Shown here: piece after piece, positions 1 through 8,164 of the stretch
Numbering within the stretch: position 1 is the stretch's first letter
How the letters are laid out: each line of letters begins with the position of its first letter
From: Paraburkholderia heleia NBRC 101817
GTDB taxonomy: Bacteria > Pseudomonadota > Gammaproteobacteria > Burkholderiales > Burkholderiaceae
DNA length: 64,000 nucleotides
Reading direction: 5' to 3'
NCBI RefSeq assembly: GCF_000739775.1
Contig: NZ_BBJH01000006.1
Location: 1 to 64,000, forward strand
Made by a program: the position numbers and the translations under genes
Notes under the pieces: generated by a model
Told to the model about the DNA's origin: nothing
Databases searched by the model: none
What the model saw: the letters and a program-made list of their open reading frames with translations, nothing else

Positions 1-567
1 GAACGGCTGGCCGATCGTGTACTTGTACGCCATGGCAACGAGCGTCGGCAGCTTCGCGATCATGCGGATCGCCGACACCTCGCGATGCTTTGCGTCGTTG
101 ATGTCGAGCGAATCGTGATAGAACGCGGACAGCGCGCCGACCGCCGCCACCAGAATCGCCATCGGATGTGCGTCACGGCGGAACCCCCTGAAAAAGAAGT
201 GCATCTGCTCGTGAACCATCGTGTGATTCTTCACCGAGGCCACGAACTCATCCTGCTGCTGCTGCGTGGGCAGCTCGCCCTTGAGCAGGAGGTAGCAGCT
301 TTCGAGGAAATCGGCGTTTTGCGCAAGGTTATCGATCGGGTAGCCGCGATAAAGCAGCTCGCCCTTGTCGCCGTCGATGTACGTGATCGCCGAGTTGCAC
401 GACGCCGTCGACATGAAGCCCGGGTCATACGTGAACATGCCGGTCTGGCCGTACAGCTTGCGGATGTCGATCACATCCGGGCCCATCGTGCCCTTGTAGA
501 CCGGCAACGGCACGCCTTCAGCGTGGCCGGGGATCGTGAGCGTGGCGTGTGTTTTCGAGTCGATCAT
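1..567 (-). CDS. gltA: Citrate synthase, 5' part (runs off the window)
   Basis: Condenses acetyl-CoA and oxaloacetate to citrate at the entry to the TCA cycle. The first 189 residues are visible; the rest lies before position 1. They match the type II hexameric citrate synthases of Burkholderiaceae closely, with the runs [38 protein letters not shown] and [14 protein letters not shown]. The ATG at 565-567 is preceded by GGACAG, a modest ribosome site. The usual Burkholderia neighbours of gltA (sdhCDAB, sdhE) are not upstream here: the next gene is divergent. This may therefore be a second, stand-alone copy. Family assignment is certain; paralogue status is inferred. Confidence 0.96.
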   Translation of the reverse strand, partial: MIDSKTHATLTIPGHAEGVPLPVYKGTMGPDVIDIRKLYGQTGMFTYDPGFMSTASCNSAITYIDGDKGELLYRGYPIDNLAQNADFLESCYLLLKGELPTQQQQDEFVASVKNHTMVHEQMHFFFRGFRRDAHPMAILVAAVGALSAFYHDSLDINDAKHREVSAIRMIAKLPTLVAMAYKYTIGQPF

Positions 568-834
568 TATCTGTCCTTGAATTGCTGTGACTTCGCAATA
601 CTTCGCGCAAACCTCGCGCAACAGGACGCAGCCGCCGGAAGGGCCGGCATTGCTGCGACCGCCTGCCGCATTCTAAGGCGCGCTGCAGCAACGATTGATA
701 GCGCAGCCAGCAACAATCCCTCTTCAGGCCCGCAACACTGCAAAGCTTGCGGCTTCCTTAACGTCGATTCCTGCAACAATATTTTTCTCTTGCGGCGCAA
801 CATGTCGCACCCCATCTTTGCGATACTGCTTGAC

Positions 835-860
835 ATGCAAGGGTTTTCCATTACTTGCAT
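835..860. promoter_or_regulatory. Inverted repeat ATGCAAG-N12-CTTGCAT
   Basis: A perfect 7-bp inverted repeat with a 12-base spacer, overlapping a TTGACA hexamer (830-835) on the plus strand. It could be an operator for the transcript that runs into the terminator just downstream. The binding protein is unknown. Confidence 0.4.
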
Positions 861-870
861 TTTGTAATCC

Positions 871-897
871 AGCCTGCTTCTGGTAGCAGGCTTTTTT
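871..897 (+). terminator. Intrinsic terminator upstream of the gene at 940
   Basis: Stem AGCCTGCT / AGCAGGCT (8 bp, loop TCTGGT) followed by six T residues on the plus strand. It lies 42 bases before a start codon, not after a gene, so it ends either a short leader/small RNA or an attenuated transcript of the gene at 940. Confidence 0.75.
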
Positions 898-939
898 CAT
901 CGCCACACGCGCTTAAAGCAAAACGTAAGGAAGCAACAG

Positions 940-1341
940 ATGAACATCTCGGTCGACACCCTGTTCGCAGAAGACGAACAAGCAGAGGGCGCCGTCGTCA
1001 CGGCACTCAATCACCAGGACATCGTGGTCGCGCTCTCGGCCGCACTCGCCAGCGAGCGCGTGGCCGTGCTGCACATGCTGTATCCGCGCACCGACGCGCG
1101 CACGCACCGCAGCCTCGATCACCTCGTGGACGCGCTCAACGGCCACGGCCTGCACCGGGTCGCCCGCCTCGTTTCGCAGGAAGCACACTATCTCGTGTTC
1201 AAGGATCCGGCGAAGGCATGGAAGGCCTTCCACGAAATCCGCAACGATTCGCTTGCGATCGGCGTCCACCTCTTCTACGCGGGCCTCGTAGGCGAGGCTG
1301 CCGAGCACAAGCTCGACGCCCACGCGCACGGCCGCGACTAA
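940..1341 (+). CDS. Conserved-looking hypothetical protein, 133 aa
   Basis: I do not recognise this protein. It is acidic, has no cysteine, no signal peptide and no long membrane segment; residues 25-46 form a hydrophobic, probably helical stretch and the C-terminus is His-rich (HKLDAHAHGRD). The ATG is well placed after AAGGAAG (spacing about 6), and the gene is closed by a strong terminator at 1384-1423, so it is very likely real and monocistronic. The terminator 42 bases upstream suggests control by attenuation or read-through. Function unknown. Confidence 0.75.
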   Translation: MNISVDTLFAEDEQAEGAVVTALNHQDIVVALSAALASERVAVLHMLYPRTDARTHRSLDHLVDALNGHGLHRVARLVSQEAHYLVFKDPAKAWKAFHEIRNDSLAIGVHLFYAGLVGEAAEHKLDAHAHGRD

Positions 1342-1383
1342 GCGAAAATCGTTCGGATAGCGATATTTATCGCAGCAATAAAG

Positions 1384-1423
1384 AGGGCGGCCGCGGATCC
1401 AGTTCTGCATGGCCGCCCTTTTT
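1384..1423 (+). terminator. Intrinsic terminator after the 133-aa gene
   Basis: Perfect 9-bp stem AGGGCGGCC / GGCCGCCCT with an 18-base loop, followed by TTTTT. It ends the plus-strand transcript from 940. On the minus strand the T tract is poor. Confidence 0.85.
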
Positions 1424-1436
1424 GCATCGGCGTGCG

Positions 1437-2402
1437 TCAGCGCCCGTGTCCGCTCACGAAGCGATCGATCAATTCGTTGAACGCCGCGGGCCGCGCCAGA
1501 TTCATCCCATGCGATGCGCCCGCCACACTGGCGCGGCGCGCATTGGGCAGCCATGCGTCGAGCGCGGCCACGGCCCGGTGAAACACCTCCGGGCTCAGCT
1601 CGCCGTCGATCAGCTGCACGGGGCATCCCACTTCGGCGGCTTGCTCGCGCGTGTACGCGGGCAGCGGATCCTGGAACTGCGGCCCGAGTGTGTGCGCGTT
1701 GTCGGTGGCCATGCGGCGAAACGCATGCGTGCTCCTTGCCCAGAAGCCGGGCCGGCTCACCGAGTCGACGAACAATTCCAGCCCCGCGTCCACCTGGCCC
1801 GACTCGATCAGCGCCACGGCGCGGGCGCGCAGCGCGTTGACGGTCTCCGGCAGCGTGGCGAATCGCTGGCCCGGCTGCTGGACCGGCCCGCCCGGATCGG
1901 CGAGCGTGAGCGTGCGCACGTGCTGCGGATGGCGCCGCGCGAACTGGAACGACACGAGGCCGCCGCGCGAATGCCCGATCACGTGCGCGGGCCCTGCGCC
2001 CAGGGCTTCGACAAACGCCGCGAGTTCGTCCGCATGCTGCCGCCAGCTGAAAGGCTGGCCGCGCGCAACATCCCCGGCGGGCCAGTAGTGCGTGAGACTC
2101 ACCGACACACAGCGATAATGCTGCGCGAGGCCGGCCAGCTGCGGCCGCCAGTAGCGGTAATCGCAAAGCGAGCCGTGCACGAAGAGAAGGAGTTCGCCCG
2201 TGCCCCGTTCGACATAGGGCATGGGCAGGCCGCCGGGCAGTTCGATGAACGTGCCGGGGGCCGGAAAAGCGGCTGGATTCACGGCTGGACGATGTGGAGA
2301 CAACGGGACAGCGGCGCATTGCAACGGACTACGGCCTACGGCAACCCATCGCGGCGCACACCGGTAAAGTGGCGTATTGTCCCATGCCCGCGGCGCGAAC
2401 AC
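1437..2402 (-). CDS. Alpha/beta hydrolase fold protein
   Basis: An alpha/beta hydrolase of unknown substrate, probably cytoplasmic. Counting from the longest frame (321 aa) the oxyanion-hole HG is at 76-77 (FVHGS), the nucleophile Ser145 lies in GHSRGG, the acid is probably Asp266 (QLIDGEL) and the base His298 (GASHGMN). The triad is complete. The start is unsure: the GTG at 2400-2402 has no ribosome site and the first 45-60 residues are not family-like, so an internal start such as GTG at 2282 or ATG at 2222 is possible. It lies 55 bases downstream of the mreB paralogue on the same strand and may be co-transcribed with it. Confidence 0.85.
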   Translation of the reverse strand: MFAPRAWDNTPLYRCAPRWVAVGRSPLQCAAVPLSPHRPAVNPAAFPAPGTFIELPGGLPMPYVERGTGELLLFVHGSLCDYRYWRPQLAGLAQHYRCVSVSLTHYWPAGDVARGQPFSWRQHADELAAFVEALGAGPAHVIGHSRGGLVSFQFARRHPQHVRTLTLADPGGPVQQPGQRFATLPETVNALRARAVALIESGQVDAGLELFVDSVSRPGFWARSTHAFRRMATDNAHTLGPQFQDPLPAYTREQAAEVGCPVQLIDGELSPEVFHRAVAALDAWLPNARRASVAGASHGMNLARPAAFNELIDRFVSGHGR

Positions 2403-2457
2403 CGGGGACGCCGGCGCCCTGGCGAAGCCCTGTTGCCGCGTGCGCCGGCTCGCGCCG

Positions 2458-3516
2458 TTATTCGACCATTTCGAAAGCGTGCTCGCTCATGAGCGAGGCC
2501 GCCGCGCCCGCGCCGCGCACCGCGCAGGTGAGCGGCTCGTCGGCCACCCGCACGGCCACGCCAAGCTCGGCGGCGAGGCACTGGTCGAGCCGGCCGAGCA
2601 GCGAGCCGCCGCCCGTGAGCACGATGCCGCTATCGGCGATATCGGTGACGAGTTCGGCGGGCGCCGTCTCGAGCACCTGCCGCACGGTGTTGATCACCAC
2701 GCGCAGCGGCGCGGCCAGGGCGTCCACCACGTCGTGGCTCGTGATCTCGACCGTGCGCGGCAAACCGTCTTCCATGCTGCGCCCGGTCGCGCGTATGCGT
2801 TCGATGGGTTCGCCATAGAGCGCGCAGCCAATTGTCTTTTTCACGTGTTCGGCGGTCTGCTCGCCCAGCACGACGCCATAGAGCGTGCGCACATGATCGA
2901 CGATGGCACGGTCGAACTGGTCGCCGCCCACGCGCACCGAACCGCTGCACGCCACGCCGCCCAGCGCGACGATGCCCACTTCCGTCGTGCCGCCGCCGAT
3001 ATCCACGACCATCGAGCCGGTTGCCGCGTGCACCGGCAAACCCGCGCCGAGCGCCGAAGCCAGCGACTCGCCGATCAGGTTCACGCTCGCCGCGCCTGCT
3101 GCGAAGGCCGCCTCGCGAATCGCGCGGCGCTCGACGCGCGTCGCGCCCGCCGGCACGCACACCGTGAATGCCGCACGGCGGCCGAGCAGGCGGCGCGGCT
3201 GCGCCATCGCCACGAAGCGGCGCATCATGTGCTCGGCAGCGGAAAAATTGGCGATCACCCCGTGCGAAAGCGGCCGCACCGTCTCCAGGTTCGCCGGCGT
3301 GCGGCCGAGCAGATCCTTCGCCTCACGGCCCACCGCGGCCACCGTCGTCTCGCTCGCGCCCGCGCGCCTCTCGAAGCAGACCACCGAGGGCTGGTCCAGC
3401 ACGATGCCCTTGTCGGCGGTATAGATGAGCGTGTTGGCCGTACCGAGATCGAGCGCCACGTCCTCCTGGCGGAACAGCCTTTTGGAAAAGATGGAATGCG
3501 GCTTGGCTCGGGCCAT
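2458..3516 (-). CDS. MreB/actin-like ATPase, stand-alone paralogue
   Basis: A bacterial actin of the MreB family (352 aa from this start), a membrane-associated filament protein that positions wall synthesis. The phosphate-1 loop DLGTANTLIY, the segment GIVLDQPSVV, the phosphate-2 loop VVDIGGGTTEVG and the adenosine motif LTGGGSLLG are all present in order. The chosen ATG at 3514-3516 leaves 17 residues before the family core; an upstream ATG at 3574-3576 is in frame but adds an unrelated tail. No mreC, mreD or mrdA lies beside it, so this is a secondary copy outside the mreBCD operon. Its partner seems to be the hydrolase just downstream. Role in cell shape is inferred. Confidence 0.9.
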   Translation of the reverse strand: MARAKPHSIFSKRLFRQEDVALDLGTANTLIYTADKGIVLDQPSVVCFERRAGASETTVAAVGREAKDLLGRTPANLETVRPLSHGVIANFSAAEHMMRRFVAMAQPRRLLGRRAAFTVCVPAGATRVERRAIREAAFAAGAASVNLIGESLASALGAGLPVHAATGSMVVDIGGGTTEVGIVALGGVACSGSVRVGGDQFDRAIVDHVRTLYGVVLGEQTAEHVKKTIGCALYGEPIERIRATGRSMEDGLPRTVEITSHDVVDALAAPLRVVINTVRQVLETAPAELVTDIADSGIVLTGGGSLLGRLDQCLAAELGVAVRVADEPLTCAVRGAGAAASLMSEHAFEMVE

Positions 3517-3855
3517 ATGGGTCTGAAGTTCGGTTCTTTTTGGCGACCCGGCAGACGATGCGCCGCCGGATGGCATTCCCGATGGCGGCCTCGTCCAGGC
3601 AGCGCGAACTCGCCGCGCGCCGGGCGGAACGGGCCTACGCGGCCCATAAGGTCGCGGCGACTCCCCGTATTAACGGCCGCGACCGGCGCGAACTTTAGCC
3701 GGTCTAAAAACGACTGCCTAGGTTATCCGGAAAATATGGCCGAAATACGACACCGCGGGCTTATGCGACTGCCAATTTGTACCGGTTTGGCCGCCGGGCC
3801 ATGCCGCTTAACGGGGCCCGACCTCGCCCCGCCAGCGATCGGATCCGCCCCGCGG
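3517..3855. other. Intergenic region upstream of the mreB paralogue
   Basis: No gene is visible. It carries the upstream region of the mreB paralogue (minus strand) and the 3' flank of the esterase at 3856. A short inverted repeat TTTAG-CCGGT-CTAAA lies near 3692-3706. I see no clear terminator or consensus promoter. Confidence 0.5.
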
Positions 3856-4506
3856 TTAGCCATGCGCGAGCGCGCGCACCAGCGCGTCGCGCCCGAGCAT
3901 GACGCCCTGCGGCGTGATCGTGTGGCCGACGCCCGGCAACGCGAAAGCGGTAACCGCGAAGCCCGCATCGCTGAACGCAGCGGCGGCGCGCTCCAGTTCG
4001 CTCGCCGGAATCACTTCGTCGTCCTCGCCGTGCACGAGCGTGAGCACCGTGCGGCTTTTCGCGACCACGGGCGTGACGAGCCGGCCCGCATACGCGACCA
4101 CGGCCGCCGCGCCCGCCGCCTGCGTGGCCACGTGGTAGAGCGACATGATCGAGCCTTGCGAGAAGCCCACCAGCGCGAGCGCGTCGTGGCCGAGCCCCCA
4201 ATGGGCGAGCTCGGCGTCGAGCCGCCGCTCGAGCACCTGCGAGGCGGCAACGACGCGCGCCTCGCGGTTGCTCTCGCTGATGTCGCGCAGACTGAACCAC
4301 TGGCGTCCGCCAAAGCCGCCGTCGAACGGTTCGCTGCCGTCGAGCGACGTGAACGCAACGCCCGGCAGCGCATCGCGCCAGACGTCGGCGAGCGGCGTGA
4401 GGTCCTGTGCGTTGCTGCCGACGCCGTGCAGCAGCACGACGAGCGCGCGCGCGGCGCCATCGGCCGGCGCCAGACGCCAGCCCCCTTCGAATGCTTCCCA
4501 GCTCAT
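3856..4506 (-). CDS. Carboxylesterase/phospholipase-type serine hydrolase
   Basis: A 216-aa cytoplasmic esterase of the phospholipase/carboxylesterase (YpfH-like) family. It shows VVLLHGVGSN (oxyanion region), the nucleophile elbow GFSQGS, an acidic residue in HGEDDEVIP and the catalytic histidine in GVGHTIT. The start is the ATG at 4504-4506 because GGGGAGG sits 7 bases before it; an upstream ATG at 4557 has no such site. It is monocistronic on the minus strand and divergent from the exporter at 4781. The natural ester substrate cannot be told from sequence. Confidence 0.9.
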   Translation of the reverse strand: MSWEAFEGGWRLAPADGAARALVVLLHGVGSNAQDLTPLADVWRDALPGVAFTSLDGSEPFDGGFGGRQWFSLRDISESNREARVVAASQVLERRLDAELAHWGLGHDALALVGFSQGSIMSLYHVATQAAGAAAVVAYAGRLVTPVVAKSRTVLTLVHGEDDEVIPASELERAAAAFSDAGFAVTAFALPGVGHTITPQGVMLGRDALVRALAHG

Positions 4507-4780
4507 GGTCGAACCTCCCCTTGACTGACGATCGTATTGTGGGTCCAGCGCACGCATCTTGCGCGGCGCGCGGCAGGCGCAAGGATACGCTCGCCGCGCA
4601 ACGCGTGTACGAAAGACTCCATTTCCTCTCGCTAGCTAAAGCCGCCACGGCAGCCCGATCGCGCGAAAGCCATTCGCAAGCCCCATGACCCTGCTCCGCA
4701 TGGGGGTGCTCCGCGGCCGGCGATGACAAAAGGCGATTACAGGTATCCTGTGCCGCAAACCGGATACGCGGAGAACACGC

Positions 4781-6352
4781 TTGAACCAGCCCGCCGCATC
4801 ATCGACGCCGCCCGCGCCACCGCCCCCGCTCCAGGGCGGCAGCCTGATCCTCGGCACCGTCGCGGTCTCGCTCGCGACCTTCATGAACGTGCTCGACACG
4901 TCGATCGCCAACGTCGCCATTCCGACCATCTCCGGCGACATGGGCGTTTCCGTGGACGAAGGCACGTGGGTCATCACCGTGTTCGCGGCGGCCAACGCCG
5001 TTTCCATTCCGCTCACCGGCTGGCTCACGCAGCGCTTTGGCCAGGTGCGCCTGTTCGTCACCTCGATTCTCTCGTTCGTGCTGGCGTCGTGGCTGTGCGG
5101 CATCGCCCCGACCCTGCCGTTCCTGCTGGTCGCGCGCGTGTTGCAAGGCGCCGTGGCCGGCCCGCTGATTCCGCTCTCGCAAGCCATCCTGCTCGGCTCC
5201 TGGCCCAAGGACAAATCGGCGACCGCGCTGGCGTTCTGGGCGATGACGACGACGGTCGGCCCGATCGCGGGACCGGCGCTCGGCGGCTGGATCACGGATA
5301 GCTACAACTGGGCGTGGATCTTCTACATCAACATCCCGGTGGGTTTCTTCGCGGCTTTCGTGACGTGGTCGATTTACCGCAGCCGCGAATCCGCCACGCG
5401 CAAACCGCCTATCGACGTGGTGGGCCTCGGCCTGCTGGTCGCCTGGGTCGCCTCGCTCCAGATCATGCTGGATAAAGGCAAAGACCTCGACTGGTTCAAC
5501 TCGCCTGTGATCGTCACGCTCGGCCTCGTCGCGCTCATCAGCTTTGCGTTCTTTCTCGTCTGGGAGCTGACCGAGGCGCATCCGATCGTCGACTTGCGTT
5601 TATTCGGACAACGGAACTTTCTCGGCGGCACGATCGCGATTTCCGTGGCCTACGCCGTGTTCTTCGGCAATCTCGTGTTGCTGCCGCAGTGGATGCAGGA
5701 GTATCTGAATTACCGCTCGGTGGACGCGGGCCTCGTGACCGCGCCGCTCGGCGTCTTCGCGATGCTGCTCTCGCCCGTCGTGGGGCGCCTGCTGCCGCGC
5801 TCCGACGCGCGCATCATCGCGACGCTCGCGTTCGTGATGTTCGCGGGCGTGTTCTACATGCGTTCGCGGTACGTCATCGAAATCGACACCTTCCACCTCG
5901 TGCTGCCCACGCTGCTGCAAGGCATCCCCATGGCGCTCTTCTTCGTGCCGCTCACGGCGATCATTCTCGCGGGGCAGCCGCCGGGCCGCGTGCCCGCGGC
6001 GGCGGGCCTGTCAAACTTCGTGCGCGTGTTCTGCGGCGCGGTGGGCACCTCGATCGCAACCAACGCATGGAACAACCGCACGATCCTCCATCACGCGCGG
6101 CTCACGGAGCAGGCTTCGATCAACAACCCGACCTTCGTGCAGGCGATCGACCAGACCCAGAAGGTGCTGAATCTGAGCGAGCCCTCCGCACGCGCGCTGT
6201 TCGACTTTCAGCTCACCACGCAGGCCGCCATGATGGGGCTGAACGACATTTTCTATATCTCGGCGATCATCTTTCTCGTGATCATTCCGCTCATCTGGAT
6301 CACGAAGTCGACGAAGGGCGGCGGCGGCGGCGGCGCGGCGGGGGCGCATTGA
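4781..6352 (+). CDS. DHA2-family (EmrB/QacA-type) MFS exporter
   Basis: A 523-aa inner-membrane drug:proton antiporter with the length and 14 helices of the DHA2 family. After a proline-rich cytoplasmic tail come the family motifs NVLDTSIANVAIPTI in helix 1, GWLTQRFGQVRLF in loop 2-3, and GPALGGWITD in helix 5. The C-terminus ends in a glycine run. Translation begins at TTG 4781-4783, with GCGGAG about 8 bases upstream; no ATG lies nearby in frame. There is no emrA or outer-membrane tolC partner next to it, so it either works alone or uses partners encoded elsewhere. Exported compound unknown. Confidence 0.93.
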   Translation: MNQPAASSTPPAPPPPLQGGSLILGTVAVSLATFMNVLDTSIANVAIPTISGDMGVSVDEGTWVITVFAAANAVSIPLTGWLTQRFGQVRLFVTSILSFVLASWLCGIAPTLPFLLVARVLQGAVAGPLIPLSQAILLGSWPKDKSATALAFWAMTTTVGPIAGPALGGWITDSYNWAWIFYINIPVGFFAAFVTWSIYRSRESATRKPPIDVVGLGLLVAWVASLQIMLDKGKDLDWFNSPVIVTLGLVALISFAFFLVWELTEAHPIVDLRLFGQRNFLGGTIAISVAYAVFFGNLVLLPQWMQEYLNYRSVDAGLVTAPLGVFAMLLSPVVGRLLPRSDARIIATLAFVMFAGVFYMRSRYVIEIDTFHLVLPTLLQGIPMALFFVPLTAIILAGQPPGRVPAAAGLSNFVRVFCGAVGTSIATNAWNNRTILHHARLTEQASINNPTFVQAIDQTQKVLNLSEPSARALFDFQLTTQAAMMGLNDIFYISAIIFLVIIPLIWITKSTKGGGGGGAAGAH

Positions 6353-6462
6353 GCCGCGAGAGGTTCGGTCAACGCGCGCAATGACGCCGTGGCGGTAAGC
6401 GCGAGCCGCTACAATCGCGGGGACCGCGGCGGGCGCTCCGCCGCGACTGCCCTGCTCCGCCC

Positions 6463-7389
6463 ATGAATCACACGTTCGACTACACGCCCATCCTCGAAGC
6501 CATCCATCGCGACCTGCAGCCGTATATCGGCGCGGGCCGCGTTGCCGACTACATTCCCGAACTCGCCACGGTGCGCGCCGATCACTTCGGCATGGCTATC
6601 GTGACGGTGGACGGCCAGGTGTATCGCACCGGCGACGCCGATGTGCGCTTTTCCATCCAGAGCATTTCGAAGCTGTTCGCCTGCACGCTCGCGTTCCAGC
6701 TACTCGGCGACGCGCTCTGGCAGCGTGTGGGCCGCGAGCCTTCGGGCACGGCATTCAACTCGCTCGTGCAGCTCGAATTCGAGGCGGGCAAGCCGCGCAA
6801 CCCGTTCATCAACGCGGGCGCGCTCGTCGTGACCGACGTGCTGTGCCGCCGCTTCGTGCAGGCCGAGACCGCGCTCGTCGATTTCATGCGGCGGCTTTCG
6901 GGCGAGCCCGGCATCGGCTACGACCTGCGTGTCGCGCAGTCGGAACTCGCGCACGCCGAGCGCAATCGCGCGATGGCGCATTTCATCGCGAGCTTCGGCA
7001 ACCTGGACATGCCCGCCGATGCCGTGATCGACGCGTATTGCCGCCAGTGCGCGATCTCGATGAGCTGCGTGGAACTGGCGCGCGCGGCGCTCTTTCTGGC
7101 CAACGGCGGCGTTTCGCCCGCGAGCGGCGAACCCGTGCTCGACGCGAGTTCGGCCAAGCGCCTTTCGGCGCTGATGCTGACCTGCGGCACCTACGACGCC
7201 GCGGGCGATTTCGTCTACCGCGTGGGCTTGCCTGCGAAGAGCGGTGTGGGCGGCGGGATCGTTGCGGTGCTGCCGGGCGAGTTCGCGGTGTGCGTGTGGT
7301 CGCCGGGCCTCGACGCGACCGGGAATTCGCTGGTGGGCTCGCTGGCGCTGGAGTGGTTGACGACGCGCACCGGGCGCTCGATTTTCTGA
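6463..7389 (+). CDS. glsA: Glutaminase
   Basis: Hydrolyses L-glutamine to glutamate and ammonia in the cytoplasm. The 308-aa protein has the length of the serine-dependent beta-lactamase-fold glutaminases (GlsA/YbaS). The catalytic Ser67-x-x-Lys70 lies in FSIQSISK; the segments AFNSLVQLE, PRNPFINAGA, NRAMAHFIASFGN, LMLTCGTYDAAGDFVYRVG and PAKSGVGGGI are family hallmarks. The ATG at 6463 starts the family-typical N-terminus (YTPILEAIH). The preceding transporter is 110 bases away; the two are probably separate units. Confidence 0.96.
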   Translation: MNHTFDYTPILEAIHRDLQPYIGAGRVADYIPELATVRADHFGMAIVTVDGQVYRTGDADVRFSIQSISKLFACTLAFQLLGDALWQRVGREPSGTAFNSLVQLEFEAGKPRNPFINAGALVVTDVLCRRFVQAETALVDFMRRLSGEPGIGYDLRVAQSELAHAERNRAMAHFIASFGNLDMPADAVIDAYCRQCAISMSCVELARAALFLANGGVSPASGEPVLDASSAKRLSALMLTCGTYDAAGDFVYRVGLPAKSGVGGGIVAVLPGEFAVCVWSPGLDATGNSLVGSLALEWLTTRTGRSIF

Positions 7390-7477
7390 GGCCGTGGCGA
7401 ACGCCATTCACTGAAGCCGCCCCCTGCCCGACAACGCAGCCGCAAAGCAGCGGCCCGTGGGGGCGATCGCGGCCTGC

Positions 7478-8146
7478 CTACACCATGATGTAGCCGTGCC
7501 GCATACCGAGCATCACCGCTTCGGTGCGATTGGTCGCGCCGAGTTTGCCGAAGATGGACGAGAGATGGGATTTCACCGTGTTGTCCGAGATGTCGAGTTG
7601 CCGGGCGATCTCCTTGTTGCCGAGTCCGTCGGCGAGCATCGCCAGCACTTCGGTCTCCCGCAGCGACAAGGCTTCGAGCGGTCCACCAGATATCGTCTGG
7701 CGCAATGGCTTTCGTCCGGCCAGCAGCCTTGCGAGGATGTCGGGCGAGAGCACGCACAGGCCGGCGGCGGCGGCTTCGATGGCCGCGACGATTTCGGCGG
7801 GCGTCACGTCGCGCGACAGGATCGCCGTCGTCTCGGCGGGCAGTTCGTCGGGGAATCCGTCGCTATCCGGGTCGTCGAGCAACAGGACCAGCGCCGCCGG
7901 CACGTGGTGAGAATCGAACAGCGTCTTGAGCGCATCGCTTGCCTGCGGCCCGATGTCGGCCACGACGACATCCGGCATCGAACCGGCGAGGTAAGCGGCG
8001 AGCGTTTCGGCATCGGCTGCGCTGCCGAGGAACGCGAGCGGCCGCTGCGCCTCGACAATCGCCTGCAAGCTTGCGCGCACCTGCGACGACGACGCAATGA
8101 CCGCGACCCGCACCGGCCCCATGTGTTCCATCGTTCCATCCGACAT
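7478..8146 (-). CDS. LuxR-type response regulator with degenerate receiver
   Basis: A 222-aa transcription factor. The N-terminal half has receiver fold features (PDVVVADIGPQA carries the usual phosphoryl-Asp position), but the acidic pair expected after strand 1 is replaced by ASSSQ, so classic phosphorylation is doubtful. The C-terminal LuxR helix-turn-helix is complete (LSLRETEVLAMLADG, NKEIARQLDISDNTVKSHL). It lies 18 bases after the protease gene and is preceded by GGGAAG, so the two form an operon. No histidine kinase is nearby. The unusual pairing with an HtrA-like protease may mean that it responds to the protease rather than to a kinase; that is inference. Confidence 0.9.
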   Translation of the reverse strand: MSDGTMEHMGPVRVAVIASSSQVRASLQAIVEAQRPLAFLGSAADAETLAAYLAGSMPDVVVADIGPQASDALKTLFDSHHVPAALVLLLDDPDSDGFPDELPAETTAILSRDVTPAEIVAAIEAAAAGLCVLSPDILARLLAGRKPLRQTISGGPLEALSLRETEVLAMLADGLGNKEIARQLDISDNTVKSHLSSIFGKLGATNRTEAVMLGMRHGYIMV

Positions 8147-8164
8147 TTGGCCGCTTCCCGGACC

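Larger units (their letters stand above)
568..939. other. Intergenic region between gltA and the divergent 133-aa gene
   Basis: I see no gene here. The region must hold the gltA promoter (minus strand) and the promoter for the gene at 940. It contains a TTGACA hexamer at 830-835, a 7-bp inverted repeat at 835-860 and an intrinsic terminator at 871-897, both described separately. No convincing -10 box follows the TTGACA at normal spacing. Confidence 0.6.

Noticed and set aside
1388..1400. NotI-BamHI-like string that looks like a cloning scar
   Set aside because: It forms part of a natural terminator stem and loop; such sites are common at this GC content and no vector sequence flanks it.
855..2492. 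Very long plus-strand open frame across two minus-strand genes
   Set aside because: Arg/Pro/His-rich translation with no domain; it is the opposite-strand shadow of real high-GC genes. The same holds for long frames at 7457-9073, 10628-12061, 33975-35741 and 40892-43524.
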